Virus record (IMG/VR): IMGVR_UViG_3300017991_000048 | Location: 334,072 to 398,071 of that record | Source of the DNA: a virus | Length of the DNA stretch: 64,000 bases | Reading direction: 5' to 3' (one strand) | Part shown: positions 9,461 through 20,735 of the stretch, one piece after another | Numbering within the stretch: the first letter of the stretch is position 1 | Layout: each line of letters begins with the position of its first letter | Notes under the pieces: generated by a model | The model's database searches: none | What the model was told of the DNA's origin: nothing | The model's input: the letters and a program-made list of their open reading frames with translations, nothing else | Made by a program: the position numbers and the translations under genes

Positions 9461-11374
9461 TTACTTTCCAATAAGAGTTAGAAACTCACTCTCTGATATA
9501 CACTTCGTATTATTCTTACGTGCTGCCTGAGCCTTTGAGCTATTAGAGTTAGGGTCAGCCATCACAAGATAACTCAACTTCTTACCGACTGACTTTTTGA
9601 TCTCGCCACCGGCTTCTTTGACCATCTGTTCAAACTTAGGTCGGGGCTGGCTCAAAGCGCCCGTGAAACAAAAACTCAAACCTGACATTGAACCGTGGAT
9701 CTTTTCCTCAATCTCGACTCCAAGCTGGAGCAAGTCGTCCACCACTTCGCTTTCTTCCCGGAGCCATTTCCAAAGCGCCTCGGCCTTGACCGGCCCCAAA
9801 CCCTCAACAGCCGCCAACTGCTCGAAGGATGCAACTTTGAGTTTATCCAGAGAGTCATACCCGGCATCCATAGCCATCTTGATCGTACTCGATCCAATCA
9901 TGGGGATGCCTAATGACCCCAGTAAAGTCTCCAGAGGAACTCTACTCCTTGACCGTAAATTCTTGACCACCTTGGCCGCTGACTTTTTTCCCATTCTCTC
10001 TATATCGGCAAGATGGCTCTCTGTCAGACGGTAAAGATCAGTTATATCTCTGACCGCTCCCGATGAAACAAGCTTTTCGATCAATACATCGCCCCACTCT
10101 TTAATGTCCATTTTCGTAATGAAACGCTTGATTCGGCCCACAGACTGAGCGGGACAATCTGTTGTATTTGGGCAAAGCAAGTACTCGCCCGAAGGCTCAG
10201 TGTCAGTCCCGCAAGCAGGACACTGTGACGGCGGGTATGCAACAGAACCGGTGCCTTTTATCACTTCCTCAACACGTGGGATAACATCCTGAGCGCGGGA
10301 AACGAGAACCGTAGCCCCTACATCTAAACCCAACTCATTGATATAAGCTACGTTATAAAGACTCGCATTCGTGATGTTGGCACCCAAGATATTGACCGGC
10401 TTAAAAATGGCAACCGGAGTAATACGCCCCGTGCCGCCGACTTGCCAGTCTATCCGTTCAAGCACAGATTCCCTGGTTATAGACGCAAACTTAAAAGCCA
10501 TTGCGCCTTTCGGACAGTTATCATGTTCCCCCAGAGCCAACTGTGCGGCGAAGTTATTGATACTGATCACCAAGCCATCGATTTCATAGTCCAGTTCATC
10601 ACGTTTGAACTGTTGGTAATCCAACCAAAGATCTTGAGGTGTTTGAGTCCCAGGCACCATCGCTACCACGTACCAGTTAGGCACCAAAAATCCGTTATCT
10701 TCGAGCCATTTGAACTGTTCGGCTTCAGTCTCGAAATCCTTACCCTCAGCCACTCGGTAAAACATAACTGTCAGATGCTCGCAGCCCTGACCGTCATAAC
10801 GCTTCGCGATACCGCTGGCAGCGTTCCTTGGATTGGCTTTCTCCGGGAAATACTTGGTGTGATCGCTTCTTTTTAAGATAATTTCGCCACGCAATGTCCC
10901 TGTAAAGTTCGCGGGGCTTTTAGACCCGTGCATCTTGGCTACATTGACCGTGATATCCTCGCCCGTAGTCCCGTCTCCACGAGTCAGAGCACGGTTGAGA
11001 ACACCATTTCTATACTCCACTGCAATTGAGATTCCATCTAGCTTCTCTGTAGCCAGCAGGGGGGCCGTTTTTGATTCTCCAGTACCCATGACCCACGAAG
11101 CCAACTCGTCGGGAGTGTTGACTTTATTCAGTGATCCCATGGGGATCTCATGTTCGGCTTTTACCCACTCCGAAACCGGGGGTGCTCCTACAGCAGTCAC
11201 GGCTGGACTGTCGTGTTTCAAACTTGATAATTCGTCCACCCAAGCATCATAAACGGCGTCCGAAACTGTCGGCTCCGCGTTATAATAATCGTGCCGCGCT
11301 TGTTGAATTAGACTCTCCAACTCAGCAATACGGTCGGCAGAGGCTTGGTCCAAAAGTTCAAAAATATCAGCCAT
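9461..11374 (-). CDS. ligA: NAD-dependent DNA ligase
   Basis: 637 aa, full length for LigA. The adenylation motif EKLDGIS carries the nucleophilic Lys; a four-Cys zinc finger (CPAC...CPNTTDCPA), helix-hairpin-helix repeats and a C-terminal BRCT domain (FTGAL...GGEIKKSVGKKLSYLV) follow in the usual order. ATG at 11374 is preferred to the adjacent GTG because the promoter-like GGTGTA motif is 12 nt upstream. Confidence 0.95.
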   Translation of the reverse strand: MADIFELLDQASADRIAELESLIQQARHDYYNAEPTVSDAVYDAWVDELSSLKHDSPAVTAVGAPPVSEWVKAEHEIPMGSLNKVNTPDELASWVMGTGESKTAPLLATEKLDGISIAVEYRNGVLNRALTRGDGTTGEDITVNVAKMHGSKSPANFTGTLRGEIILKRSDHTKYFPEKANPRNAASGIAKRYDGQGCEHLTVMFYRVAEGKDFETEAEQFKWLEDNGFLVPNWYVVAMVPGTQTPQDLWLDYQQFKRDELDYEIDGLVISINNFAAQLALGEHDNCPKGAMAFKFASITRESVLERIDWQVGGTGRITPVAIFKPVNILGANITNASLYNVAYINELGLDVGATVLVSRAQDVIPRVEEVIKGTGSVAYPPSQCPACGTDTEPSGEYLLCPNTTDCPAQSVGRIKRFITKMDIKEWGDVLIEKLVSSGAVRDITDLYRLTESHLADIERMGKKSAAKVVKNLRSRSRVPLETLLGSLGIPMIGSSTIKMAMDAGYDSLDKLKVASFEQLAAVEGLGPVKAEALWKWLREESEVVDDLLQLGVEIEEKIHGSMSGLSFCFTGALSQPRPKFEQMVKEAGGEIKKSVGKKLSYLVMADPNSNSSKAQAARKNNTKCISESEFLTLIGK

Positions 11375-11384
11375 CACTCTCTAT

Positions 11385-11390
11385 TACACC
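11385..11390 (-). promoter_or_regulatory. GGTGTA motif before ligA
   Basis: GGTG TAATAG followed by the ATG 12 nt after GGTG. Confidence 0.55.
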
Positions 11391-11416
11391 TGAGGACGGC
11401 TTTTCTCTATAATTTC

Positions 11417-11641
11417 TTACGAAAAGTTGGCCTCGCCACCTTCCCCCACCAGTCGAGCGAGTTCAGCCACCGTTTTAAGAGGGGTAAGGATAAACCGGAC
11501 TTCTTCCCCCTTGTAATACTCCAGGCGCTCCTGGATATCTAAAAATTCGTTAGACCCGTCTTCCTGTGGAATCCTCAAAACCATACGACCACTGATTGGG
11601 TCTAATTCCACGACCCCCTCTACCATCGTCCCAAGATCCAT
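11417..11641 (-). CDS. small hypothetical protein
   Basis: 74 aa beginning MDLGTMVEGVVELDPISGRM, a compact beta-rich sequence. The ATG at 11641 lies just after the reductase stop at 11650. Unknown function; small phage gene between reductase and ligase. Confidence 0.6.
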   Translation of the reverse strand: MDLGTMVEGVVELDPISGRMVLRIPQEDGSNEFLDIQERLEYYKGEEVRFILTPLKTVAELARLVGEGGEANFS

Positions 11642-11649
11642 TTTAAACC

Positions 11650-13971
11650 TCAAGGAAATATAGAGCAGGCTCCGCCAGCGCAAGCCGCTTCTGATTTTAG
11701 GTCTGTGACATCATCCTCTTCAAACATCGAAGTGTAGTCAACTGGCTCATACTCCCGAAGGATATCATTCCACCTTTGCTCATCAGCAGTCGTAATAATT
11801 GCCTCGTTTGGAGCAAAAGCGTAATCCTTATCCCCGCTGGTCTGTAACAAGGCCACTCCAGTGAAAAACTCACGGTTAGACCACAAGTACTCCAGGATGC
11901 TGTCCCACTCATCCGGGCGAACCGTAATGGTATTGGACACATTATGGTTCAACCCAGTCGGGCTTGTCTCACTGGTTCCGGGAAGAACCCAATTCTGCTG
12001 TGTAGACTTCACCATATCAAGAAACTCGATGGCAGCTATGTCCTCTTTAATAACCGCCTTCGGTGAAGCCTCAACAGGGAACTCAATGACCCACTTGCCG
12101 TCTGGCTTACGGACACACATATGAGGGTTCACTCTCTTGAACGCCTGGAACACCGGCTCTAACTCATCGGCTATCACCCTCCGGATATATCTGCGAGCAT
12201 GGTGAGCATGATGGCCAGAGCCCACACAACCCAACTCCAAAGAAGTTGTTCCAGAAGGCTTCACACAAGTGGTCCTGGCGGCGGGATTGATCCCAAGACG
12301 AGAAGCGTAATAAGCATTCCACTCTTTAATCTTATGGGCTATCTTTTTCTGGTACTCAGGATTGCAGGCGACATCAGGCACATCCAATATGCCGGTCATC
12401 CCAATCCCCAATAAAGCATCACGTTTGGCGAGACACTCCGAAATCCACCCCAAGTAAGGCATCTCAGTGTAAGTGGCCTGAAGAGTGCCGATTAGAGCGG
12501 CTGCTTTTGCCGCTTTTTCAAAATCTTCATAACAAGTGAACTTGGCAGCGTTGATCTCACAGAGGTTGCAAAAAGCCCATCCCGTGAAAACGTCTCCTGT
12601 CTTCACCTTGATGCCCTGCTCCTTGAGTTCGACTTTTAGCTCCTTATCAATTACAAGCTTTGGGTCAAGACCTATTTCACAGCAGGGGTTTGTCCCATAG
12701 TCATAATCGTTTGTGAAATAAAATCCAGGCTCACCCCACTGCCTGACCATCTCAAAGGCACGTCGGAACTGTTTCTTCTTAGCTTCGTCCCGTTTAAGGA
12801 CCACAGAGTTGTTAGCATTCGCAAACCAAGGGCTCTTGGCATACCAATCACTGGTCTTGGCATACATCATTTCACTGTCATCAAGTGAGAAAAGACAGAT
12901 CATTGCCGAGCGGCGTATGCCACCGGAAAGTACAGCGTCCGCAGAATGGCATAAGATAGTATGACATTCTATAGGCCGAAGCTTTCTACCTTGTGCCGCC
13001 GAAAGCACAGAACGTATACGTTCCAACGATTCCTTCAACTTCAAATGCCCTGGAGCTTTACCTCCTGAGGTCTTGAGTGGGGCTCCAGCAGGCCGAATCT
13101 TATGATAACTAAACTCTATGTTGGTTCCATCTTGATAGCTCTGAACTAATGCCTTCAAAGCGTCCGCCCACCCTTCAATACTGTCACCTATAATATGATG
13201 GACCACCTTCTTTTCGTCAATATACTGAATAGCTGGTAACTGCTCTATATGATCGAATTGGACGGAATAACCAACACCGCAGCCTGAGAGTAGTAAAAAC
13301 AGAGCTTCAGAAAAAGCTTCAAAGCGATCAACAAGCGTAAAGGAGCAATTATAGAGCCGGTTGTTATTGGCTAACACCGCAGCCCCTCCAAATTGCATTG
13401 AACGCATTGACGGAAGAACCCTTTTTTCCCGTACCACGTCGAAAGCTTCATTTATCTCAGCCGTCATTTCCGGGAACCGGCCTATGTGCATATCCTCAAC
13501 TCTTGCTACAGTCTCTTTAAAAACTTCCCTTCTCTGTAGCTCTGGAATGTACCGGGCATATTTACTGGCGTGTATATAGTCAGAGATGCCCTTTGGATCT
13601 GCGGCCTTGGTCCGTAACTGTCGTAACTCCTGTCGTTGGTGGCGATAAAGGATGTACGCTTTCGCAACTGCGAATTGCTTGTGCTTCATTAAAGAAGTCT
13701 CCACGGCATCCTGTACCGTCTCAACGTCCACAACCTCTTCCACCAATGAGTTTAGGACAGTTTTGACAACCGCCCCTATGTTTCTTCCATCGGTGGGGGT
13801 TAGATCTTCCCCCTTCGCAGATTTAACACTGAGCCAAGCCGACTGAATGGCGCTCTTTAATTTGGTTGATTCAAAAGTCTGAAGAGTAACACCGTCACGT
13901 TTACGAATGTATTTAACATCAACAGTTGCCATAGTATACATTTGAGGTTTGGGTTCAACCTGAGCTTGCAT
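11650..13971 (-). CDS. nrdJ: adenosylcobalamin-dependent ribonucleotide reductase (class II)
   Basis: 773 aa. An N-terminal ATP-cone-like segment is followed by a reductase barrel: NRLYNCSFTLVD, LLLSGCGVGYSV, GGIRRSAMICL, CVKPSGTTSLELG and a C-terminal CAGGACSIFP that would carry the redox cysteines. This matches monomeric B12-dependent reductases, which make deoxynucleotides without oxygen or a second subunit. Needs host or environmental cobalamin. A later ATG (MATVDVKY) is a possible alternative start. Confidence 0.9.
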   Translation of the reverse strand: MQAQVEPKPQMYTMATVDVKYIRKRDGVTLQTFESTKLKSAIQSAWLSVKSAKGEDLTPTDGRNIGAVVKTVLNSLVEEVVDVETVQDAVETSLMKHKQFAVAKAYILYRHQRQELRQLRTKAADPKGISDYIHASKYARYIPELQRREVFKETVARVEDMHIGRFPEMTAEINEAFDVVREKRVLPSMRSMQFGGAAVLANNNRLYNCSFTLVDRFEAFSEALFLLLSGCGVGYSVQFDHIEQLPAIQYIDEKKVVHHIIGDSIEGWADALKALVQSYQDGTNIEFSYHKIRPAGAPLKTSGGKAPGHLKLKESLERIRSVLSAAQGRKLRPIECHTILCHSADAVLSGGIRRSAMICLFSLDDSEMMYAKTSDWYAKSPWFANANNSVVLKRDEAKKKQFRRAFEMVRQWGEPGFYFTNDYDYGTNPCCEIGLDPKLVIDKELKVELKEQGIKVKTGDVFTGWAFCNLCEINAAKFTCYEDFEKAAKAAALIGTLQATYTEMPYLGWISECLAKRDALLGIGMTGILDVPDVACNPEYQKKIAHKIKEWNAYYASRLGINPAARTTCVKPSGTTSLELGCVGSGHHAHHARRYIRRVIADELEPVFQAFKRVNPHMCVRKPDGKWVIEFPVEASPKAVIKEDIAAIEFLDMVKSTQQNWVLPGTSETSPTGLNHNVSNTITVRPDEWDSILEYLWSNREFFTGVALLQTSGDKDYAFAPNEAIITTADEQRWNDILREYEPVDYTSMFEEDDVTDLKSEAACAGGACSIFP

Positions 13972-13980
13972 GTAAATTCC

Positions 13981-14940
13981 CTAACGAGCTATAGATAATA
14001 TTGCTAACTCAACCAACGTCCGTTTTGATTGAGCAGGGCCTTTCACATTTGCATCTAATTTACATAGTCTTTTCATATATCTTACGAGAGACTTGGAATC
14101 GTGCTTACGTGCAATGGGAGCCGCCACGTTTTTATACGGCCAATCCTTCATACCCACCGAAACCGCTATATCTGATTCCCCTACACCTTTATCTTGAAGA
14201 TCTCTGATAATTGTTGTTCTTTCTACCTGCTTCATTAAAGCGTGTACTACGGGAATGAGAATGTCGTCGCCTGCATTTCTATATAACACCGAAAATAGAT
14301 TCAAAGCTTTCTTCCAATTCTTGCTCATCATCTGCTCAGCTACTTGATATGGCTCCGCTTTAGGCGTGGGGCTTGTTATCAATGTGATATGATCTTTCTG
14401 AACGGTTCCCGCCTGCCCAACATAAATAGCTAGCTTCCTCAACTCGTTTTCTAAACGATAAAGATCCGTACCAACATATTGGAACAAAGCTTTCGATACA
14501 TCTTTATCAATCACCACACGTAAACGGCTCGCTTCCGTTTTAATGAACTTTATATACCCGTCCACTTCCCACGGCTTTAGTTTACGTCGTTCTACACTCT
14601 TTCCTTTTGAAGCGGCTAACGACCACACCTCTGGTAGCTTTGATCCCCTCACAATAGCCACAAGGATAAGACTCTTATCGGAAAGGCTACGACCCTCTAT
14701 AAACCGATATAACTCTTTTTGACCCTTCAACTTTTGGGCATTATCAAGAATGATAGTGCGAGGGGCGTCAGAATACGCTTCACAAAAATCAACCAACTCA
14801 ACATCTGTTAGCTTCTCTTCAGCGTTAAGTTGAAGAACTTGACGTTTTCCCTGTCGGGCTCTTTCTACATCTCGGTCAAGATAAAAATCTTCGTCGCCGT
14901 ATGCAACTACAAAAGGTTTGAACGAAGATTTAGAAACCAT
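13981..14940 (-). CDS. holA: DNA polymerase III delta subunit (clamp loader)
   Basis: 319 aa. Pattern YGDEDFYLDRDVERA at the start, an Asp-Asn-Ala-Gln (ILDNAQKL) segment without a Walker A, then GTDLYRLENELRKLAIYV and a helical C-terminal domain fit HolA. Ends with TAG. With delta-prime next door and a likely beta clamp at the window edge, the phage seems to bring bacterial-type clamp loading. Confidence 0.8.
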   Translation of the reverse strand: MVSKSSFKPFVVAYGDEDFYLDRDVERARQGKRQVLQLNAEEKLTDVELVDFCEAYSDAPRTIILDNAQKLKGQKELYRFIEGRSLSDKSLILVAIVRGSKLPEVWSLAASKGKSVERRKLKPWEVDGYIKFIKTEASRLRVVIDKDVSKALFQYVGTDLYRLENELRKLAIYVGQAGTVQKDHITLITSPTPKAEPYQVAEQMMSKNWKKALNLFSVLYRNAGDDILIPVVHALMKQVERTTIIRDLQDKGVGESDIAVSVGMKDWPYKNVAAPIARKHDSKSLVRYMKRLCKLDANVKGPAQSKRTLVELAILSIAR

Positions 14941-14951
14941 ACTTAACTCAA

Positions 14952-15896
14952 CTAAAAAGATTCAGCGAGAACTGTCTTAAAATGAAAAGAAAGATTCAGC
15001 TTTGTTCTGCGGTACCGGTTTCTTAGCTCTTTTATCTTTTGAGCTAAATCGGCCCACGCCTGCAAACTGACTTTCTTCCCCAACTTTTCCAAATCATCAA
15101 GGCGGTCTGTGTGAATAGCCTTCATAGGATCTACACAAACTACAAGAACATCATGGATGATTTGTTCCAGAAATTTCAGAGCTAACAACAAATCCCGATC
15201 CATAGCATCCACAGAAGAAAAAAGAGCCGACAAATCCTTTTTCAAACCAAGCTGAAGGACATCCATCACTTGATCGCGAAGAGCTAATCGGCCTGCACCC
15301 CAATAGCGAATGGCATCGCCTACCGATCCCTCTCCCATTCGCGTGTACACAAGAGCTTTAGCGCTCTCTTCGTATTGCTGAACTATTGATAAAACAAATG
15401 CTTCCGGTAACGGTAGGTACTGCACCCGTCCACACCGAGATCGAATCGTGGGAAGGACTTGAACAATATCCTCAGCCAACAGAAAAAATCTCGACCGGGC
15501 AGGAGGATCTTCCAAAGTTTTGAGAAAAGCGTTTGCTGCGGAAATCGTGAAACGATCCGCTCCATCGATGATAAAAATCCGGACGTGGGCGACAGAAGGA
15601 AAACTTTTTGCATCATTAATTAATCGCCGCACTTCATCAACGCCGATGTCTTTTTCTGTCGCTGCCAGCGTGACAACATCCGGATGAATCCCCTTACCGA
15701 TTGTGTAGCAGGAGGAACAAGGACAGTCTGCCTCTCGTTTTTCCGTGCAAAAAGCTTCCTGGGCAGCTTTGAGTACCGAAAATCTTCTGCCTACCCCCGC
15801 AGGACCGATCAATAAAAGAGGCGACACCAAACTTCGCTCAACGAAGCGTTTAAGGAATTTTACCCCCTCCGTCTGGTGTTGAACTTCCGCTAGCAT
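14952..15896 (-). CDS. holB: DNA polymerase III delta-prime subunit (clamp loader)
   Basis: 314 aa from MLAEVQHQTEG. P-loop-like GPAGVGRRF (Lys replaced, as in non-ATPase delta-prime), a zinc-binding CPCSSCYTI, FIIDGADRF, NAFLKTLEDPP and SRCGRVQYL are the typical AAA+ clamp-loader motifs. It overlaps the upstream small zinc protein by 47 bases. Confidence 0.85.
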   Translation of the reverse strand: MLAEVQHQTEGVKFLKRFVERSLVSPLLLIGPAGVGRRFSVLKAAQEAFCTEKREADCPCSSCYTIGKGIHPDVVTLAATEKDIGVDEVRRLINDAKSFPSVAHVRIFIIDGADRFTISAANAFLKTLEDPPARSRFFLLAEDIVQVLPTIRSRCGRVQYLPLPEAFVLSIVQQYEESAKALVYTRMGEGSVGDAIRYWGAGRLALRDQVMDVLQLGLKKDLSALFSSVDAMDRDLLLALKFLEQIIHDVLVVCVDPMKAIHTDRLDDLEKLGKKVSLQAWADLAQKIKELRNRYRRTKLNLSFHFKTVLAESF

Positions 15897-16095
15897 CGCC
15901 TGAACCCAGTGACTTTTTCCGATGGATAGGGTCCACCGGAATAAATTGCAGGACTGCGTGGTAGTGCTGCCCACACTCCTGGCAAATGTGCCTGTGAACC
16001 TCTACACCACTGGGCTCAAGCCGCCCCTCACATTTCAAGCATCTGATGAAGTCTTCTGTCACAATTCGACAGAACCCCCGACTGGCACATTCCAT
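15850..16095 (-). CDS. small zinc-finger protein
   Basis: 81 aa with CLKC and CQEC pairs about 18 residues apart, one zinc ribbon. Overlaps both neighbours, so it is part of the clamp-loader operon. Function unknown. Confidence 0.65.
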   Translation of the reverse strand: MECASRGFCRIVTEDFIRCLKCEGRLEPSGVEVHRHICQECGQHYHAVLQFIPVDPIHRKKSLGSGDASGSSTPDGGGKIP

Positions 16096-16271
16096 GTCCG
16101 CTTACACTTACAGCATTGGTATAAACGGCTCCCTGGACTCTGGCCCGGAACTTTCATCTCGATGGCCAAAATAGAATCACAATCTGGGTTTTTGCATCTA
16201 AAATGTATCTGTTCCGGAGCCTCTTCTTTTTCTTTGAGCCCTGGAACGGTCCCGGCAGGATCGATAGGCAT
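16059..16271 (-). CDS. small zinc-ribbon protein
   Basis: 70 aa. Cysteines CKNPDC and CCKC form a likely zinc ribbon. Starts MPIDPAG after a GTG-less leader; overlaps the next small zinc protein by 37 bases. Unknown function. Confidence 0.6.
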   Translation of the reverse strand: MPIDPAGTVPGLKEKEEAPEQIHFRCKNPDCDSILAIEMKVPGQSPGSRLYQCCKCKRTWNVPVGGSVEL

Positions 16272-16279
16272 CAATCACC

Positions 16280-16870
16280 TCAATAAGTTGTTGGGAAGTC
16301 TACAGGAAAAAGTTGCTGGAGAACCTTTACAAGCTGATTGTAAAGGTCCGCTTTAGGGTCGTCTGAAGAATTGACACGTTGTTCCGGAGGTTCCAATGGG
16401 GTTCCGTCTGGAACAGGGTTCAATGCCTTGAAAGAGGGCGACAAACCCCCAAAATCACGGAATTTCAACGTTGTCAATAACTGCTGAATTTTACTGTACT
16501 CATCAAAAGAGAAGTAGCCCAAAAATGACTGTATCCCGCCAGCCGGGTTTTCTGGCGGCTGAGGCATCAAACGGTTAGGCTGAGGCGACATTATTGGAGG
16601 GGGTTCATTCGGAGGTGGGATCACAGGGCTGTAAGAACTCGTGCTGTACCGGAAAAAAGGAAAAATCTTGCGCCAGTCGTCTTCCCGGACAACCACAGTG
16701 TACTCGTCTTCTCGAACAAACTTTACGAACACTGTGTCTTTGGACTGGCCGCGAAAAATCTTGGCTCGACCGCCGATGAAGTCCACAATGGCTTGGGCAA
16801 CTCTGGGAGCGTCAGAACGCCTCAAATTAACCAGCCGTGTCCCTCCTACTCTTTGAAGCCGAGAATCCAT
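16280..16870 (-). CDS. hypothetical protein with Pro-rich centre
   Basis: 196 aa. A compact N-terminal domain (residues 1-90), a proline-rich linker with PPPNEPPPIMSP, and a C-terminal helical part. Not recognised. Lies between GroEL and the zinc-ribbon genes. Confidence 0.6.
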   Translation of the reverse strand: MDSRLQRVGGTRLVNLRRSDAPRVAQAIVDFIGGRAKIFRGQSKDTVFVKFVREDEYTVVVREDDWRKIFPFFRYSTSSYSPVIPPPNEPPPIMSPQPNRLMPQPPENPAGGIQSFLGYFSFDEYSKIQQLLTTLKFRDFGGLSPSFKALNPVPDGTPLEPPEQRVNSSDDPKADLYNQLVKVLQQLFPVDFPTTY

Positions 16871-16893
16871 AATCTAGATATTTGACAAAGACT

Positions 16894-18492
<1,599 letters not shown>

Positions 18493-18858
18493 TCATTTGT
18501 CTTTATGTTTCCGATACACCATCTCTACTTCAGCAGGGTCCAGATCAGGCGGTTCGGGCACTGTCTCAGATACAGGCGGACGGTACAATGGGACTTCTCC
18601 CTTTCTAAGCTTCCAGGCAGGGCTCTTAGTCTGGTGTTTCCGTAACCGAAACCACCCCAATGCATCTAAGACTAGGATTTTTTGGTCCGCATGTTCTCCA
18701 GACCATAGAAGTTGGTCGTCTTCGTCAACCAAAGACGCTCGAAACCACCCGTCTTCCCCTCTCGAACACTCAAAGTTCCATGAAGCCGGGATTACATGCT
18801 CAAGTCTAATTATAGCCTCTTCAGCACTCCAGTTAGCCGCTTCATCAAGTGAAAACAT
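18493..18858 (-). CDS. hypothetical protein
   Basis: 121 aa, with Trp and acidic residues and a Pro-rich segment near residue 95. Its ATG is 13 nt after a GGTG motif. Sits directly upstream of groEL with 12 bases between; probably co-transcribed. No family recognised. Confidence 0.6.
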   Translation of the reverse strand: MFSLDEAANWSAEEAIIRLEHVIPASWNFECSRGEDGWFRASLVDEDDQLLWSGEHADQKILVLDALGWFRLRKHQTKSPAWKLRKGEVPLYRPPVSETVPEPPDLDPAEVEMVYRKHKDK

Positions 18859-18869
18859 ACCCTAAGACT

Positions 18870-18875
18870 TACACC
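18870..18875 (-). promoter_or_regulatory. GGTGTA motif upstream of groEL operon
   Basis: TTTTGGTG TAAGTC with ATG 13 nt after GGTG; follows the terminator at 18883-18911. Confidence 0.55.
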
Positions 18876-18882
18876 AAAATTA

Positions 18883-18911
18883 AACCAAGGGGAGCAATGC
18901 TCCCCTTGGTT
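18883..18911 (-). terminator. intrinsic terminator after the VWA gene
   Basis: Thirteen-pair perfect stem (AACCAAGGGGAGC with its complement), three-base loop, then TTTAATTTT on the minus strand. Ends transcription from the VWA gene just before the groEL promoter motif. Confidence 0.85.
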
Positions 18912-18918
18912 CAGTCAA

Positions 18919-20523
18919 TTACCAACGTTTGGACTTCTGAGAAAGCTTCTTTTTCTTAGCCTTCTTGGGCTTATCTTTACCTTTTGGGATATCAACCCTA
19001 ATCTTCTTAATTGCCTCTAGGTTAGCAGCCCCAATTCCCGGTGCTACCTTAACACCTCCGATCCCTCGTATTGGATCAGCATCCCCGGAGGTATCAGTCG
19101 TCCACACCGCTGGAGATCCGTTCGTATCTCCATGCGAGGTCACCGTGGTCCCGTCTCCGGTTCCGTCCACACCGTCATCCGCCTCAAAATAACCCGCTAC
19201 GGCATTCTGAGCAGTGTTAGACATAACCACACCCAGATCACACATATCCGCCTCAGCAATCTCGTCGTAACTGCCGCCAACTCCACGGGTAACGCCCCTG
19301 GAAACACTGGCAAAATATGCAGTATTGGCCCCATACTCCTTCTGACTTGCCATTTTACCGCTCAAACCCTTGGAAACAGCCGCCACGCTTAACAACCCGC
19401 GAGTTTTGAACTCACTCGCAGCGTTGTTCATATGGAGCACAGCCGCATCGTAATTGCCCTGTTTGGCGTGTTCCTCAGCTTCGATCTGGGCTTGTACAAG
19501 TTGAGCCAGCCCGACAATCTTGTCCAAACCCTCATCTGGCTTCTCTTGGTGCTCGCCCTTCTTTACGAACTGAGCTTTAGCTTTGACCTCTAACTGTTTG
19601 TGTTCCTTACGCAAGTTCGCGTCCAGAACGTCATATCCAGCAGCCACCTCGAAAACATTGACTTCACGCGGGAACGCACTCTTCTGTGGTTGCAGCTTCA
19701 CCGCCAAAACCAGATGTCTGATTTCTTCGGAAAGAATATCGGGCACCTTTATAGTCACCTGCCCAAGACCACCTTCCTCGACATCGACGTCTGAAACCAC
19801 CTGATCAATACTATGACCAGCCAATGGATTCACATCGATTATGAGGTTTGTAGCGTATGTGCTGAGCAGACCACCCAATTCCTTGCCAAAGGCCGAGAGA
19901 GCGTCGTCAGGGTTCTTCACAAAAGAGTAATTCCCGTCTCCCTTTTTGGCTACGTCCAGCAGCATATCTTGTCGAACATCTGTCCCGTAGCCAAAGGCAC
20001 TGATACTGGCGTAACTCTTATTAGACTCTACCAACTTCACAATCTGCTCAGGTTCCTGAGCAGGCCCTCTGTTGGCATTGCCGTCTGTGAACAGGATCAC
20101 CCTCAAAATCACTTCTGAGGACAAGTCCATCTTATTGGCTATGTCGAAACCCTTGAGAAGAGCGTCAGCAATATTAGTACAGCCCCTGCACTCCAGGGCA
20201 CCTACTTTACGCTTCAGATCCTCCTTGGCTTCGGCTGTGCAGGCCACCGGTCTTGAGATGATTTCGGCATCATCTGCAAAGTCAATTAGCCCACAATGGT
20301 CATTTGGTGATAGGTGCTCAATCAGCTTGATCAACGACCGTTTTGCGTACATGAGCTTGTCGCCGTACATTGAACTGGACGTATCGACAAGCGGAACAAC
20401 ACACAGTGGCGGTCTTTTATCCTCAACCGACACCGATGGCGCTGTCATCTCTAAAACGAGATGAGCTTCTGTTTCCTGGTCAAACTGGACTTTATTAAAT
20501 GTGAGTTTCGCATCAATTTTCAT
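18919..20523 (-). CDS. von Willebrand factor A domain protein
   Basis: 534 aa from MKIDAKLTF, chosen because GGGAGGA lies 10 nt before this ATG. The MIDAS motif VDTSSSM (DxSxS) starts a VWA fold, followed by a beta-rich domain and helices; the C-terminus is Lys-rich (KKAKKKKLSQKSKRW), which may bind nucleic acid. It has its own promoter motif at 20709 and terminator. Substrate unknown. Confidence 0.85.
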   Translation of the reverse strand: MKIDAKLTFNKVQFDQETEAHLVLEMTAPSVSVEDKRPPLCVVPLVDTSSSMYGDKLMYAKRSLIKLIEHLSPNDHCGLIDFADDAEIISRPVACTAEAKEDLKRKVGALECRGCTNIADALLKGFDIANKMDLSSEVILRVILFTDGNANRGPAQEPEQIVKLVESNKSYASISAFGYGTDVRQDMLLDVAKKGDGNYSFVKNPDDALSAFGKELGGLLSTYATNLIIDVNPLAGHSIDQVVSDVDVEEGGLGQVTIKVPDILSEEIRHLVLAVKLQPQKSAFPREVNVFEVAAGYDVLDANLRKEHKQLEVKAKAQFVKKGEHQEKPDEGLDKIVGLAQLVQAQIEAEEHAKQGNYDAAVLHMNNAASEFKTRGLLSVAAVSKGLSGKMASQKEYGANTAYFASVSRGVTRGVGGSYDEIAEADMCDLGVVMSNTAQNAVAGYFEADDGVDGTGDGTTVTSHGDTNGSPAVWTTDTSGDADPIRGIGGVKVAPGIGAANLEAIKKIRVDIPKGKDKPKKAKKKKLSQKSKRW

Positions 20524-20735
20524 GGCTTTGGTTCCTCCCGTAGCCGTTTCTGGCTCAACAACTTCCCTGGCGCAGACCTGGACTGATCTCAAAACCAAAG
20601 GACCGCTGAGCGGTTGCAGAACGTCCACCACCTCCCCAAACCCGTAGGTGCGGTCGGTAGCACGAGAGGTCCAACCCGATTGGGCGCTACCTCACGCTTT
20701 CCAAGATATACACCGGAAAGCTGAAAGTCAACCCT
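20524..20735 (-). other. 5' leader of the VWA gene
   Basis: About 190 nt between the GGTGTA motif and the ATG. Contains GGTAGC...GCTACC enclosing CCAA...TTGG, a small branched fold in the transcript. May be a leader regulator; no known riboswitch recognised. Confidence 0.35.
20709..20714 (-). promoter_or_regulatory. GGTGTA motif upstream of the VWA gene
   Basis: TTTCCGGTG TATATC on the minus strand; the transcript would have a leader of about 180 nt. Confidence 0.5.

Noticed and set aside
13981-14954. General recoding of TAG
   Set aside because: holA and holB end in TAG exactly where the next gene begins, so TAG works as stop.
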